From Gnetum montanum (taxonomy: Eukaryota > Streptophyta > Gnetopsida > Gnetales > Gnetaceae), in the NCBI GenBank assembly GCA_015680685.1, contig MNCI01025571.1, forward strand, positions 219,632 to 283,631: 64,000 nt of DNA, written 5' to 3'. This document shows positions 1-9,799 of the stretch, piece by piece. Position 1 is the stretch's first letter. Each line of letters opens with the position of its first letter. The position numbers were made by a program, and so were the translations under genes. The notes below the pieces were generated by a model. The model searched no databases and was not told where the DNA came from. It worked only from the letters and a program-made list of their open reading frames with translations.

Positions 1-520
1 CAAATTGATGACATCGATTTTTGCACTTATAGTGGCTATCCAAGGTTTTTTGTCTAATGATGCAAAATGCATTTTACAGAAAATTCCTTCCTATAATTTC
101 AAATACCTAGCCTCCCTCTCAAAAATAGTTTCGAACGCCTTTTCTGCCTTTAATATCTATGATAAATATTTATATATATGCACTAAGAATGAAGCTTTCA
201 AATTTATAAAACAATTGGTGTCTATGCCAATTAATTTCAGTGCATCTATGTTTGATTAAAAGTTTAAGTCTTGAAATAAACACAATTATCAATCATTACC
301 AATGGGCAGAAAATATTTCCAGGATTTCCAAATTAGGAATAAAACCAATAAAAATAGTAAAAGGGAGCCCAGCATGCCAGATTGCCTGAAAAATGATTGT
401 GGAATTGAAAGATGATCTAAGCTTGGGGATTTGGAAGCCCACAAAGTGCATTTACTCTTCATTATCTTTCCCTTTGTGAGCTTGGGGAGTTGGTGATCTA
501 ATGATCACTAGGCCATGAGA
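1..520. other. intergenic stretch, nothing recognised
   Basis: AT-rich sequence with no recognisable coding pattern, RNA gene or repeat boundary. The short open frames here have no family signature. The right part (about 360-520) lies directly 3' of the stop codon of the DRB pseudogene on the minus strand, so it may be old 3' UTR or downstream flank of that gene. Confidence 0.5.
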
Positions 521-612
521 TTAAGAAACCTCATCAATATCTTCCTCTTTTAGCACCTTCAACGCCACTGTGGTTGCATTTTTCTCAGCCTGCTTCTTCA
601 TTTGGGCAATCT
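521..612 (-). pseudogene. DRB (dsRNA-binding protein) pseudogene, 3' piece
   Basis: Read on the minus strand from 612 to 521, this encodes the end of a double-stranded-RNA-binding domain followed by a stop: a peptide with MKKQAEKNATTVALKVL, then EEDIDEVS and TAA at 523-521. The KKQAEKNA block is the helix-2 signature at the end of plant dsRBDs. It continues the second dsRBD whose beginning lies at 2853-3040, on the other side of the 2.2-kb insertion E0. Known for the family: DRB/HYL1-like proteins carry two N-terminal dsRBDs and partner Dicer-like enzymes in small-RNA processing. Here the gene is disrupted and must be non-functional. The assignment rests on motif recognition, not on a search. 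Confidence 0.65.
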
Positions 613-1243
613 TGATGCCAACATCACCCATGCTAGGAACTGGGCCATGATCAATAAGTCTAATGTCCTGGCACTAAGCACAAAAAAAGTTAATTTGTAC
701 AAACATGTCTTGAGGCCCAATTCATAATAACAAGCTTGTGGTGGTAGTTATGTTGCCATGCCATGATGGCATGGACATAACGACCTGGGTTGTGTAGCAT
801 GTGGATTACATAATGGCCGCAGGGATGGTGTAATCAATAATGATGGTGCCAAGAGTTACGTGCAGTGGTGGCATAACCGATGAAGTGGCGGTGGAACACT
901 GAACAAATCTCTCTCTCTCTCTCCTTCTCCCAATGGCTACAAGCAATGTTGGCTGTAGCATCATCTACAATGACAAGATACCATGGACTCGCAATAAGAA
1001 CCAGGGAAAAATCTAAATTTTCTAGTTATCGACTATATCTTCATGAAGTCTTAAAGTTCAAGATAATTATCCAATTTAAATTCTCCCATTTTTTTGGTTT
1101 ACTTTACTTTTTGAACATTACATAGCCCTCTCCAGTTGAGATTATTCTCAAGTTTCTATACCCATATGGGAGGCACCCTAAGCAATAGTCTCCTCAAACA
1201 AGTTTTTTTTCTCGATGTTAGTGTGTCCAAAATTTATGCATCA
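613..1243. repeat. E0 terminal repeat, short copy
   Basis: 631 bp, TGATGC...GCATCA. It aligns with the first about 250 bp and last about 350 bp of the copy at 1621-2852 but lacks roughly 600 bp of its middle. The junction lies near 880-890, where GATG...GTGG occurs at both edges of the missing block in the long copy, suggesting deletion at microhomology. It contains a CT-rich run at about 908-930. Confidence 0.7.
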
Positions 1244-1620
1244 ACAACTTTTGTGCACTAAAAGGAGGGCCACTTTTCCAACCTTTGTTTTTCCATTTTT
1301 TGAAATATCAATTTTTCTTGTCATTTTTCTTATTACTGTTGTTTCCCCTGAATTTTATTTTCTTTTAGTTCCTATTGAAAACCCTTGTCTCCAAACCCTT
1401 TATTTTCTGCCTTTTTTTTTTTGAAAACTTGATTCTTCCTGTTTTCTGAATATTATCATTGTCATTACTAGAATCCTAAACCTTCTTTTCCCAATTCTGA
1501 TTTTGCGATCCTTACCTATGTCCTAACTTTATCTTCTATCTTCTGTGTCTCCTTTTAAGATTTCTATGGTTGTGTTGTTTCTTGCACTTGTATACAATTT
1601 CTAATTTGGGAGCTAAGTGT
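1244..1620. other. E0 internal spacer
   Basis: 377 bp of T-rich sequence between the two terminal repeats. No open frame of recognisable family, no TGG-starting primer-binding site at either edge. A short purine run (AAAAGGAGGG) lies near 1259. Confidence 0.45.
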
Positions 1621-2852
1621 TGATGCCAACATCGCCCATGCTAGGCATGGGACCATGATCAATAAGTCTAATGCCCTAGCATGAGTGCAAAGAAAATTAA
1701 TTTGTACAAGCATGTCTTAGGGCCTGATTCATAATGGCAAGCTTGTGGCAGCGGTTACATTGCTATGCCATGATGGCATAGACATAACGGCCCAAGTGGT
1801 GTAGAACATGGGTTACCTAATGGTTGTAAAGGTGGCATAACTGATGGTGGCGGTGCTAGGAGTTATGTGCAGTGGTAGCGTAACCAACGATGGGGCAGTC
1901 TTAGGCATTACAAAAGTTGTGTAATGACCTGAGTGGTGGGCATAACTGATCCAGCACGTGAACATTTAAACACACAGATGAGTTGCTATAAAAGAAAAGG
2001 TAAGTGGGACATTATGGATCATCTTTTAAAGGGGTGCCTTCTTTCTCTCTCACATTGGGGCCAGCCTCTCTCTTATTGAGGCCAACCTCTCTCCCACATT
2101 GGGGGCTAGCCTCTCTCTCATCTGGGCCAATCTCTCTCTCACATTTGGAGCTAGCCTCTATCTCATCAGGGTCCAACGTCTCCTCTCTTCGATGGCATGC
2201 ATGGCAAACAAAATAGCATGCACTCCAGGAAACAGAAGCTACAAATGATGTGTTTGCAGTACATAGAGTTAATAGCAATAGCATCTCTCTCTCTCTCTCT
2301 CTCCCTCTCTCAGTGATGGTAGGGTGACATCAAAGGACAAGAGATCAGTAAGTAGCCTCTCTCTCTTTGCAAATCTAAACCAATGACTGTAGCAGGGTTC
2401 TCTCTTCTTTCTCTCTTCAACAATGGTGAAGCTACAATAGGCAGCCTCCTTAGGTTTTCAACCACCAATGATAAGTTGTGTAGTAGGCAATAGCAAGGCA
2501 CATGATGGTGGAACACCAAACAGATCTCTCTCTTCCTCTCCCAATGATTATGAGCAGTGTTGGCTACAGCGTCATCCGCAACAATGAGATAGCACTACCT
2601 GGTGATAGGAACCAAGGAAATTTTTAAATCTTCTAAAACCTCCTATATTTTCATGAAGTCTTACAGTTCAAGATAATTATCCAATTTAAAGTCTCCCATT
2701 TTTTTTGGTTTGCTTTACTTTTTGAATGTCACATAGCCCTTTTCAATTGGAACTATTCTTGGGTTTTTGTATCCATATGAGAGGCACCCTAGGCAATAGT
2801 CTCCTCAAATGAGTTTTTTTTTAGTGTTGGTGCGTCCAAAATTTATGCATCA
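1621..2852. repeat. E0 terminal repeat, long copy
   Basis: 1232 bp, TGATGC...GCATCA. The middle, absent from the short copy, holds repeated CTCTCTC-rich blocks (about 2040-2175, 2283-2312, 2356-2416) and a possible TATA box (CTATAAAAG near 1987-1995 on the plus strand). If that is the LTR promoter, the element reads rightwards. Confidence 0.65.
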
Positions 2853-3249
2853 ATAAGCAGCCTCCTCGGTGAACATTCACCTTGTAGTGTTAACCATACA
2901 CATAGACATGGGCAAATGCCCTGGTCTAGACACTATGGTGGTTTACCTTCGTATTGGCAATCCACTCCTGACCATCATCTCCTGCAATAAATTCTTACTC
3001 ATACCTAAGTTCATCTTTGAGGGTTTTCTTTCTGTGACCACCTGTAGTGCCTCCTCTATAGCAACCTCTTCCATTTGCTGCAACGTGCTGAAATATAGCG
3101 GGCTTTTGTATGTTCTCCTATCAAAGCTTACCACCACCTTGAAACGTGGGTTGTGATCCAGACCCTCTCGTTGGTAGTAGTATGACAATAGGTCTAGGCT
3201 GCACTTCTGTGCCAACTCCTGTAGTTGGTTTTTGTACATGACTATGCAT
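2853..3249 (-). pseudogene. DRB (dsRNA-binding protein) pseudogene, 5' piece
   Basis: Minus-strand reading starts at ATG 3239-3237 with MYKNQLQELAQK, the start typical of plant DRB proteins, and runs through a full first dsRBD (REGLDHNPRFKVVVSF, then FSTLQQMEEVAIEEAL). A second dsRBD begins with KNLLQEM and continues in the same frame through two stop codons (TAA at about 2943, TGA near 2883) to FTEEAA, where element E0 interrupts it. The remaining part lies at 521-612. A polypyrimidine tract and AG just upstream (3250-3260 on the minus strand) look like an intron acceptor, so the 5' exon may have been lost when T1 inserted at 3296. With two in-frame stops and an insertion, this is a pseudogene. 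Family known: DRB/HYL1-like Dicer partners. Confidence 0.75.
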
Positions 3250-3295
3250 CTAAAAAAAAGCATTGATGAGTTAATGCAGCAAGCTTGGTAATATG

Positions 3296-5006
3296 TGTAG
3301 CGACCAAACACATCGGCGATTGGAAGAACGCTGGGGGTCGGCGGACGCGACAGTTCCAACCCCGTATCTACGAGAGGGCGGTGCTGGATGTGTGTAGACA
3401 GGGGGTGCCCTGAACGATCTAGTTGATCAGACAGGAACTTACATCGACGTCAATATAGCCTTTTGCAACGTAAATAATGTGGAATGCGAGATAATGCTTA
3501 CGGGTAAATAAAGCAGGGGAGAAACTGTAAAAATGCAGCAGTAATACGAAATAATGCTTAAAGGTGAATAAAAAAGAAATAATGCAAAGAAACAAGACAA
3601 AAAATGAGAGAAAAAGTAAAGTATGATTAGAAACATGCACCACTCTAAAGCTACAAACTCGTTCGATCAGGGTGGATACAATCAGCTGCACAGCGTGGCT
3701 GAGTACAGAATTCCCGAGAGTAACCAAGATGTGCCGAGCAAAAAGAGCTATGCGCTTGGATGTGTACTTGCATACAAACAATGCGGGGCTCTACCAAGGT
3801 GGTAAAATGGAGACAGGAACCTCTCGCTGGCCGAGAGAGAGTCGCTGTTTACAGCTTTAGACAAATGACTTTGATATTACAATGCTGGAGAGAAGGGAGA
3901 TCTTTGTTTCAGAATTTTAAAGTTTCCACCACTTGAAAGCTATTTTTTTCAAGAAAGATGTGAACTCTTTTGCAATTTCCAACTTTGAAAATTGCGAACC
4001 TTTTCAAATTGCAAGTACCTCTAAAAATTGCCCCTCCTGTTATATGCTATTTGTCGGTATATTTATAGGGCTGAAGATAAGCAGAAAGGGGCAATTTTTT
4101 GAATGCTACGTGTCACAGGCTTACCTTGTCTTACTGGCACCACTCAAGTCATCTATGACCGTTGGGCGTACAAGACCATTGCGATGCAAACCTGCCATGC
4201 AATAACTACGATCCTACCACGCCATAATCACATCGTCAGTGTCTGGGGACATGTGCCAACGGTCTGATTAGGTGGAGTGCATTGATGTCGCATAACCACC
4301 TACATTCCTTGTTGTGCTTTGCTTGGTGTAGCGTAGCACCTTGTCGCGCGTTCTGCTATCTGTTACATGCTTGCTACACTACGTAGTGTAGCGTAGTGTA
4401 GCAACTTGTCTTAGTCGCAAGAGTTTTTCCGATTTGCAAACTTTCTCTTACGATGCAAGTCTTGCGAACTTTGTTGACTTTACCTTTCGAACTGCCTTCT
4501 GTCTCTTTCGCAGGATTGCTACGCCTTGCTACACCATGTAGCTCAGCATAGCGTAGCAGCAGACATGGTCCGCCGCTTCTTGACGGAAAAGGACATTACT
4601 ACAGAACTCGAAATTGGGCGAGGGGAGTGGGTATTGAAGTCATTGCCATGCTAAGCTGTGTCACATTGTGTAGCATAGCACTTCGTTCCGCCATCGTCCT
4701 CTGAAGCTTGCTACACTACATAGTGTAGCAGGCTTCGTAACTTAGAAAACTTGCCGAACTGTTTCTTGCGCATCCAGGATGCTGTCGTTGATTCTGCACG
4801 TTGTTCCTGAGCAAGCTGTCAGCTGTTTAGGCTACTTTAGTGGGTGGGTAGGATGGTACAGGACCTGTCCATGCTCAAAGTAGAAAATTTGCCGAACTGG
4901 TCGACCTGGACTCAGAACGTTCTTCTCCCAATGAACTGCCATTGTGCTGTGCGGACTGCGAGATCTTGGTGAAGCAAGGATGACCCTACATTTTTAGGGT
5001 GTTTCA
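3296..5006 (-). repeat. T1 3' LTR
   Basis: Plus-strand ends TGTAGCGACC...GTGTTTCA; the start resembles the solo LTR T2 (TGTAGCAATCG) and T3 (TGTACC), and the end TTTCA is shared by all three. A TATA box read on the minus strand (TATAAATA, about 4060-4068) puts U3 at about 4070-5006 and R/U5 at 3296 to about 4030. U3 is filled with GTGTAGC/GCTACAC palindromic modules. It is longer than the LTRs of T3 (1155 and 1207 bp). Confidence 0.75.
4373..4392. repeat. perfect 20-bp palindrome in T1 U3
   Basis: GCTACACTACGTAGTGTAGC equals its own reverse complement. A near copy with one changed central base lies at 4709-4728, and further GTGTAGC/GTAGCGTAGC pieces lie at about 4327-4337, 4393-4402, 4526-4557 and 4660-4680. 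All are in U3, upstream of the TATA box as read on the minus strand. Confidence 0.85.
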
Positions 5007-6018
5007 TTGGCCTCTTTTTGTTGACGTCTGGAGAACAAGCTCGATGGACGTCAGCAAAGAATACGAAACATCGCAGTAGGCGAAATGCTAAGGTTGTCGC
5101 TTGGTGAATGCTAAGACGTCGCTTAGCCGTTCCTAAGAGTGTTGCATTGGTTTTGCAGCGGTTATGGCAGAGAGCAAAGATGATGTTTAGCCGAGTCCCT
5201 CGTCAAAGTGCTCTGAGGGGCTTGTTTGCATTTTCATCTTTGGCTGGCGCTATTCTTCAACCTCCTGTAGGTAGGTGTCCCCTCCGCAGGATGAGTTGCG
5301 TTACATTTGTGGAGGGTTTTGACTTGCCTACTACAGCCTTCCGCACGGCGAGGTGTGTTATATGTGTGCTGGAATTTGCACTCTGAAGTAGCTGAGCTAG
5401 TCGAGGCACTCACTTCGTGACACTGTAACGTTTGCTGCTGTAGCAAGATGCGCTTGCAGGGACAAGGTCTTACTGGCTGCTGGCATTGTTGTTACTCTTG
5501 GGCATTGTTGCTAGTGTGAGATGCCCAAAGCAGGGAGGACAGTAGCAGTCTTGGCAGCGCCAGCGTGGGGGAGCTGATCTCCAAAGCACCAGGAGCTGTT
5601 GTGGGCACGGATGCACTAGAATCCCCGCCAAAGGAATGCATGCTCAGTTCAGCTATGGGATCAGCTACCACATAGCTGAACATTACGTGAGTCTAAACCT
5701 TGGTGGGGAACTGAAGAGCAACAATATTGTGGCTAGGCCATAATATTGTCAGCACCTTAGAAGTGGGAACGAGCCCAGGAACTATCGTCAGGGCGATGGG
5801 TCATGGCGACGATAGGTTCGAAGGGCCTATGTGACATCATACGATGTCTTCGAAGAGTCAGCATGACATCAAGGGTGGTGACGCATATGCCCCACACCAC
5901 GTTCTCCTTTCATCGAGAACTGCGTCCTAGAGTTGCGACGTCCCACCCATGCATCGGTATCATGCCCCTTCGTTCGACGTGTATCTGGTGGTGGTGCATG
6001 TTGAGGGTGCGACGCGCA
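5007..6018 (-). other. T1 3' untranslated internal region with stem-loop
   Basis: Non-coding stretch between the integrase remnant and the 3' LTR. At its LTR edge an imperfect stem pairs TTTGTTGACGTC (5017-5028) with GACGTCAGCAAA (5047-5058), with outer TGTTTC/GAAACA arms reaching across the LTR end at 5006. T3 has the equivalent stem at 50901-50981. The rest shows no family signature. Confidence 0.55.
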
Positions 6019-6130
6019 CCCAGTTTAAGGTCTCGATAGATCGTGTGCTGGTTTAAGGTCCCAGCAGACCGAACATGCCAATTTTACGTCATAGCAGACG
6101 TGCAATGCCAGTTTATAGTAGTGCTCGTCG
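6019..6130. repeat. dispersed 23-bp motif array, pol-distal side of T1
   Basis: Degenerate copies of a motif of the form GCCAGTTTA-n(2)-GTC-n-TAGCGGAC: 6019-6042, 6047-6069, 6077-6099 and a partial one from 6107. The same motif occurs on the other side of T1 pol (9098-9436) and in T3 (51927-52220, and inside its coding region). Confidence 0.65.
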
Positions 6131-6199
6131 TCGATGCGGGTCTGCATGGTGCTTCTGCTATTGTTTGTTCTGGTAATGCTCGATTCGTCTTAGCATCTT

Positions 6200-6597
6200 C
6201 GGATGAAATGGCAGATTTGCTGAGATGTCATTTTCCTTAGGGAAATAGCTTCCACCCACTTAGTAAAATACTCTGTGGTAGTGATAATAAAGTTATGCCC
6301 TGCGGAGGACTTAGGCATGATAGGCCCTATGAGGTCTAGTCCCCGTCATTGGAAGGGCCACGTAATTTGGGTTGGATGCAGGTCTGTAGGTGCTATGTGT
6401 ATGAGGTTTGCATATCTCTGGCATGTGTCACATGTCTTGACTTTCGACAGGCAGTCATGCTCCATGTAGGGCCAATAGTATCCTAGGCATCTGATTTTCG
6501 TAGCCATAGCCCTAGGTGCTATGTGTCCACCGCACAGCCCTTCATGAACCTCATTAACTACCTTTTGTACCTGCTTATCACCCACGCATGCCAGCAA
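6200..6597 (-). pseudogene. T1 integrase, truncated
   Basis: Integrase joins the cDNA into the host genome. The minus-strand reading shows the zinc-binding HHCC domain: VHEGLCGGH, then CDTCQRYA, with WPYMEHDC between. The catalytic core begins (PTDLHPTQITWPF, then EYFTKWVEA near 6250-6275) but stops after about 60 residues near 6200, before the DNG and final E motifs, and runs into the 23-bp motif array. The two later catalytic acidic residues and the C-terminal domain are missing, so this copy cannot be active. Confidence 0.8.
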
Positions 6598-6612
6598 TAT
6601 CCCATTGTAGGA

Positions 6613-7356
6613 TCATCGGCACAGGAAATCATTTCCCATGAGCACGTATTGTCGAGCACATTTGCAGATTGCATCTCTTTGAGTCGATGTAAATCCACCT
6701 GAGGGTTTGCCATGCTGTAAATAAGCTTTAATGTTATCGTACCACTTCGGGGTGTCCGCAGCGTCAACAGAGGCCACGTGTTCCGCCTGAGTGATAGGCT
6801 CTGCGCATTCTATGATCGCAGTTGGCAGGTTTGCTAAGGAATGTGATGGGATGTTTAACGCGAGGGTAGCTAAGGCGTCTACTACGGTGTTCTCGTTGCA
6901 TGGCACGTGTTGCACATCAATGGTCACGAATTGCTTCAGAAATATTTTTGCTAGGTCATAGTAGGGTTGCAGGTGTGTAGCCTTGCAAGTGTAGACTTCG
7001 GTTATTTGATTCACAACTAGTTGTGAATCTCCCTGAATTGCCAGGTGTTGTACATGCAGCGCGTGCGCAGTTAAGAGGCCTCTAAGTAGCCCCTCGTACT
7101 CTGCTATGTTGTTGGTGCAAGGGAACACAAAACGATAAGCAGATGGGTACATTTCCCCATAGGGGAATGTGATCGTGACACCAGCGCTACCTCCTTGCGT
7201 GGTTGAGGCACCGTCGAAGTGTAAGGTTGCCTCGAAATGCAATGGGACGATGGCAACATTGCTAACGTATTCGTCTGGGAACTCGGGATCTACGGTTGCC
7301 TGGTCATCGACTGGTGAGGCCACAAGTTGGGTTGCTATGGCTTGGCCATTTGTCAA
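6613..7356 (-). CDS. T1 second (plant-type) RNase H domain
   Basis: An open segment of about 247 codons carries a complete RNase H fold of the kind captured by Tat-lineage retrotransposons. The catalytic acidic residues are visible in order: LHFDGA, AEYEGL, GDSQLV and VVDALA. After it comes a linker to the integrase (TPKWYDNIKAYL). It degrades RNA in RNA/DNA hybrids during reverse transcription. It is one domain of a broken polyprotein: upstream it joins the RT/RNase H region through a frameshift near 7400, and downstream it enters the integrase zinc domain in another frame. The domain is intact but can no longer be expressed as part of pol. Confidence 0.8.
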   Translation of the reverse strand: MTNGQAIATQLVASPVDDQATVDPEFPDEYVSNVAIVPLHFEATLHFDGASTTQGGSAGVTITFPYGEMYPSAYRFVFPCTNNIAEYEGLLRGLLTAHALHVQHLAIQGDSQLVVNQITEVYTCKATHLQPYYDLAKIFLKQFVTIDVQHVPCNENTVVDALATLALNIPSHSLANLPTAIIECAEPITQAEHVASVDAADTPKWYDNIKAYLQHGKPSGGFTSTQRDAICKCARQYVLMGNDFLCR

Positions 7357-7359
7357 CGA

Positions 7360-8490
7360 TTAACTTACATAATGTAGGTCGAACTCCATAGTTATTACTT
7401 TCCATCGGGCTATCCTGCTACTTTTGTACAGGTTGCCAGTGATAGCCAGGAGTATGTTGCTTTTGCAAATGATGTTGGTTGTGCTGCGGAATAGGTAATG
7501 CCACCACTTTTTAGTGCGAACACTAAGGCTAGGCAGTTCCTCTCCACCTCGTTGTATTTTTCCTCGTATGCTATTAGTGCATGGCTCAGGTAATACACTG
7601 GTATCTCAAAACCATCATCCTGCTTCTTACATAACAGTGCTACTATGGATGCATCGGAGGTAGCAAGGTATATGAAGAAAGGCTTGTCCCTTTGCGGCGG
7701 GTGCACCGTTGGAAGGTGCGAGAGCTCCTTCTTCAGGTTGTCGAAGGCTTGTTGACACTGGGCTGTCCACTCAAAGTCAACCCCCTTCTTTAGAAGATGT
7801 TGCATGGGGTGTAACTTGTTGGCCAACCTTGCTATAAACCTTTGAATGAATTGCACTCTACCTTGTAAACCATGTAACTCCTTAAGGTTTGTGGGAGGCG
7901 CTAGGTTGACGATGGCCTTGACTTTGTCTGGGTCCACCCGTATTCTGGCCTTTGATACTACAAACCCTAACATACATTTGGTTTTTACCCCAAAGACATA
8001 CTTCTTAGGATTAAGATGTAAATTATGCCTTTGGCAGCACTTGAGGACTAACTCTAGATCGCGTGGGTGGTGGGTTGCCTCTTTGGACTTAACCGCTATA
8101 TCATCCACATAATCGTTTAACGTTTCTAGGATGTAGTCATTGAAAATGTAGGTCATGGCTCACTGGTAGGTTGCTCCAGCATTCTTGAGCCCAAAAGGCA
8201 TCATGGTATAACAGAAGGTTCCCCATGGAGTCATGAAGGTTGTCGACAGCTGGTGAGCTAGGTTGATGCGAATTGTATCCAGAGAAGCCATCCATGAAGG
8301 ATAGCAAAGCATGACCAGCTGTGGTGTCGATGAGTTGATCGATGCTTGGGAGTGGGAAGTTGTCTTTGATTGTTACCTTGTTCAAGTCTTGAAAGTCTAT
8401 ACATATTCGTATCCCTCCTGTTTTCTTCAAAACCACAATGATGTTGGACATCCACTCTGAATAGTCGACCACGAGGATGAAACCTGCTCA
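7360..8490 (-). pseudogene. T1 reverse transcriptase and RNase H
   Basis: RT copies element RNA into cDNA. On the minus strand RT starts near 8472 (SEWMSNIIVVLKK, then RICIDFQDLNKV, FMDGFSGYN), shifts frame near 8275 (a few codons missing), continues as TPWGTFCYTMMPFGLKNAG, meets a TGA near 8160, and resumes with the catalytic box YVDD at about 8098-8110. The thumb/connection and the usual gypsy RNase H follow (FFIYLATSDAS, YYLSHAL, YNEVERNCLALVFAL), and a frameshift near 7480 precedes RWKVITMEFDLHY. At least two frameshifts and one stop make it non-functional. The YVDD and RNase H motifs survive. Confidence 0.85.
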
Positions 8491-8990
8491 GTATAACTTA
8501 GTGATTTCATCCCTCACGGCTAGTGTGATTTCTGGCTTAATCTTATGCGCCTTTTGCTTAACTGCCCTTACGTGTGTGTCTAGGACGATGTTATGCTAAA
8601 TTAGCAGCAGATCCAGACCCAGCATGTCGCCATATGACCATGCGAAGACATCAATGTGATCCTGCAAATTTTTAACTCTGCCCTCGTGTATTTTTGTGTC
8701 TAGGAGGGAGCTAATTCTTAATGTCTTTACCTCCCTTCTTGACGTGGTTACGGGTATCTCGACAAGAGGATCCTCAGTTACATCCCCGGCCTCTAAATCT
8801 AGGGCATGGACCAGGTGTCTGGGCCACTCCGGGGGTGCTTCTAAGGTTGCTATAGTGTTAATCGTAGTCGACCCCCAGTCAATCATGTCAGGGTTCAACT
8901 GTCTCGCGACCTTTCCTTGCGGCCCTGCTAACATTAGAGGCATGGAAAGGGCATGACAAGTTTCCATCTCTTACTTGACCTACCATCAAA
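8491..8990 (-). pseudogene. T1 PR-RT linker
   Basis: Minus-strand segment typical of the stretch between protease and RT in Tat-like pol: it ends with DHIDVFAWSYGDMLGLD, the conserved FAW-Y-DM-G-D block just before RT. Upstream it holds a low-conservation acidic linker. A stop near 8596 separates it from RT. The protease and gag that should precede it are absent. Confidence 0.65.
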
Positions 8991-9097
8991 AGATGAAAGC
9001 CTGGGTAAGGGTCATTAGAGATTGTGTGAAACGTAAATCTGCAAAGCAACACCGAGATGCAACTTGCTAAGTAAGGTGATGTAAAGATTGAGAGTTT

Positions 9098-9436
9098 ACT
9101 AGTTTAAGGTCGTGGCGGACCGCCAAGGCACAAGAGTCTAGAATTGTTAAAGATATGTAAATTGTTGATGTGAAGTGCGAAGTTATGTAATCATTGATAT
9201 GCGAATGCCAAACTGCTAGTTTAGTGTCATCTCGGATTACTATATTGCGACATGCAAAATCTTGATATGCAAAATAATGGTAAAAAGAATGAAATTGTGA
9301 GTACTAGGGGTATCAAACTACCAGTGCGGGAATGAAGACATGAAACTATTAGGAAATATGCTACCGCCTATGTCGAGCCGTACGAGGTAACTGCTGATGT
9401 AAGGGTGTAGTTAGTTTAATGTCACTGTAGACTGCG
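9098..9436. repeat. dispersed 23-bp motif array, pol-proximal side of T1
   Basis: Degenerate copies at 9098-9121 (AGTTTAAGGTCGTGGCGGAC), about 9216-9238 and 9411-9436, in AT-rich non-coding sequence from 8990 on. They match the copies at 6019-6130, so pol of T1 is flanked on both sides by the same motif. Confidence 0.55.
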
Positions 9437-9494
9437 AATGTTACGGATCGAAATTACTATTTTTTTTGGTCCTGAGGAGCGCAACTATGCTAGG
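9437..9494. other. unassigned T1/A1 junction
   Basis: About 58 bp that I can assign to neither element with confidence, including a T8 run at about 9463. Protease homology of A1 begins at about 9495. No LTR terminus or target duplication is visible. Confidence 0.4.
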
Positions 9495-9720
9495 CTCGAG
9501 CCGTATGTTGCTCTTCTTTAACGGGGGCAAGTTCTAATTCTTGTACATGTCGTGTGAGATCAAACTGACTCCTTACCTCGAGTCCAGAAGAACTTTATAG
9601 GGCTCATTTCCTACCACCTGAAGATAGATGAGGGGGCTTCTTGGATCAGTCAATTTTTGGGGAAGATGACCTACCTTTATCCAATCGGTCACGGCATGGG
9701 TGAGCATGACCGTTTGTACA
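9495..9720 (-). pseudogene. A1 protease, N-terminal part
   Basis: Retroviral-type aspartic protease that would cut the polyprotein. The minus strand reads SPLIYLQVVGNEPYKVLLDSR, then a stop, then VSLISHDMYK and NLPPLKKSNIRLE. The parallel region of A3 has LLDSGSSVNLISQEMYK, so the catalytic triad has become DSR here. Homology stops after NIRLE at about 9495. Confidence 0.7.
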
Positions 9721-9799
9721 TTGGAGGGTGTTTGTTTTGAAGGCTACTCAAGCAGTGGAATGGTGGAGGTGCTTTGAGGTTTAGAGGAACTGGCCATAG

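Larger units (their letters stand above)
613..2852. mobile_element. E0: LTR-bearing or terminal-repeat element inside the DRB pseudogene
   Basis: Two direct repeats (613-1243 and 1621-2852) both begin TGATGCC and end GCATCA, so they have short inverted termini of LTR type, and they enclose 377 bp. The two halves of the DRB pseudogene abut the outer edges exactly, so the whole block behaves as one insertion. No gag or pol coding is visible, and no PBS or clear PPT. A size and layout like this fits a small non-autonomous element (TRIM-like), or two LTR copies that met by recombination. I see no perfect target-site duplication (AATCT on the left, ATAAG on the right), so the ends may be slightly off or decayed. 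Confidence 0.55.
3296..9436 (-). mobile_element. T1: truncated Tat-like Ty3/Gypsy retrotransposon
   Basis: Minus-strand element. Right to left: repeat array (9098-9436), PR-RT linker, RT/RNase H, a second plant-type RNase H, integrase zinc-binding domain and start of the core, second array (6019-6130), non-coding 3' region, and a 1711-bp 3' LTR ending at 3296. The additional RNase H after the usual one is the hallmark of the Tat lineage (Tat/Ogre/Retand). The 5' LTR, gag and protease are missing: the right side stops within 9436-9495 against the protease of A1, with no LTR and no target duplication, so this edge is a rearrangement or truncation. Confidence 0.85.

Noticed and set aside
2012-2284. 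Open frame in E0 with Glu/Arg-rich repeats
   Set aside because: Antisense reading of CTCTCTC-rich repeats in the terminal repeat; no coding signature.
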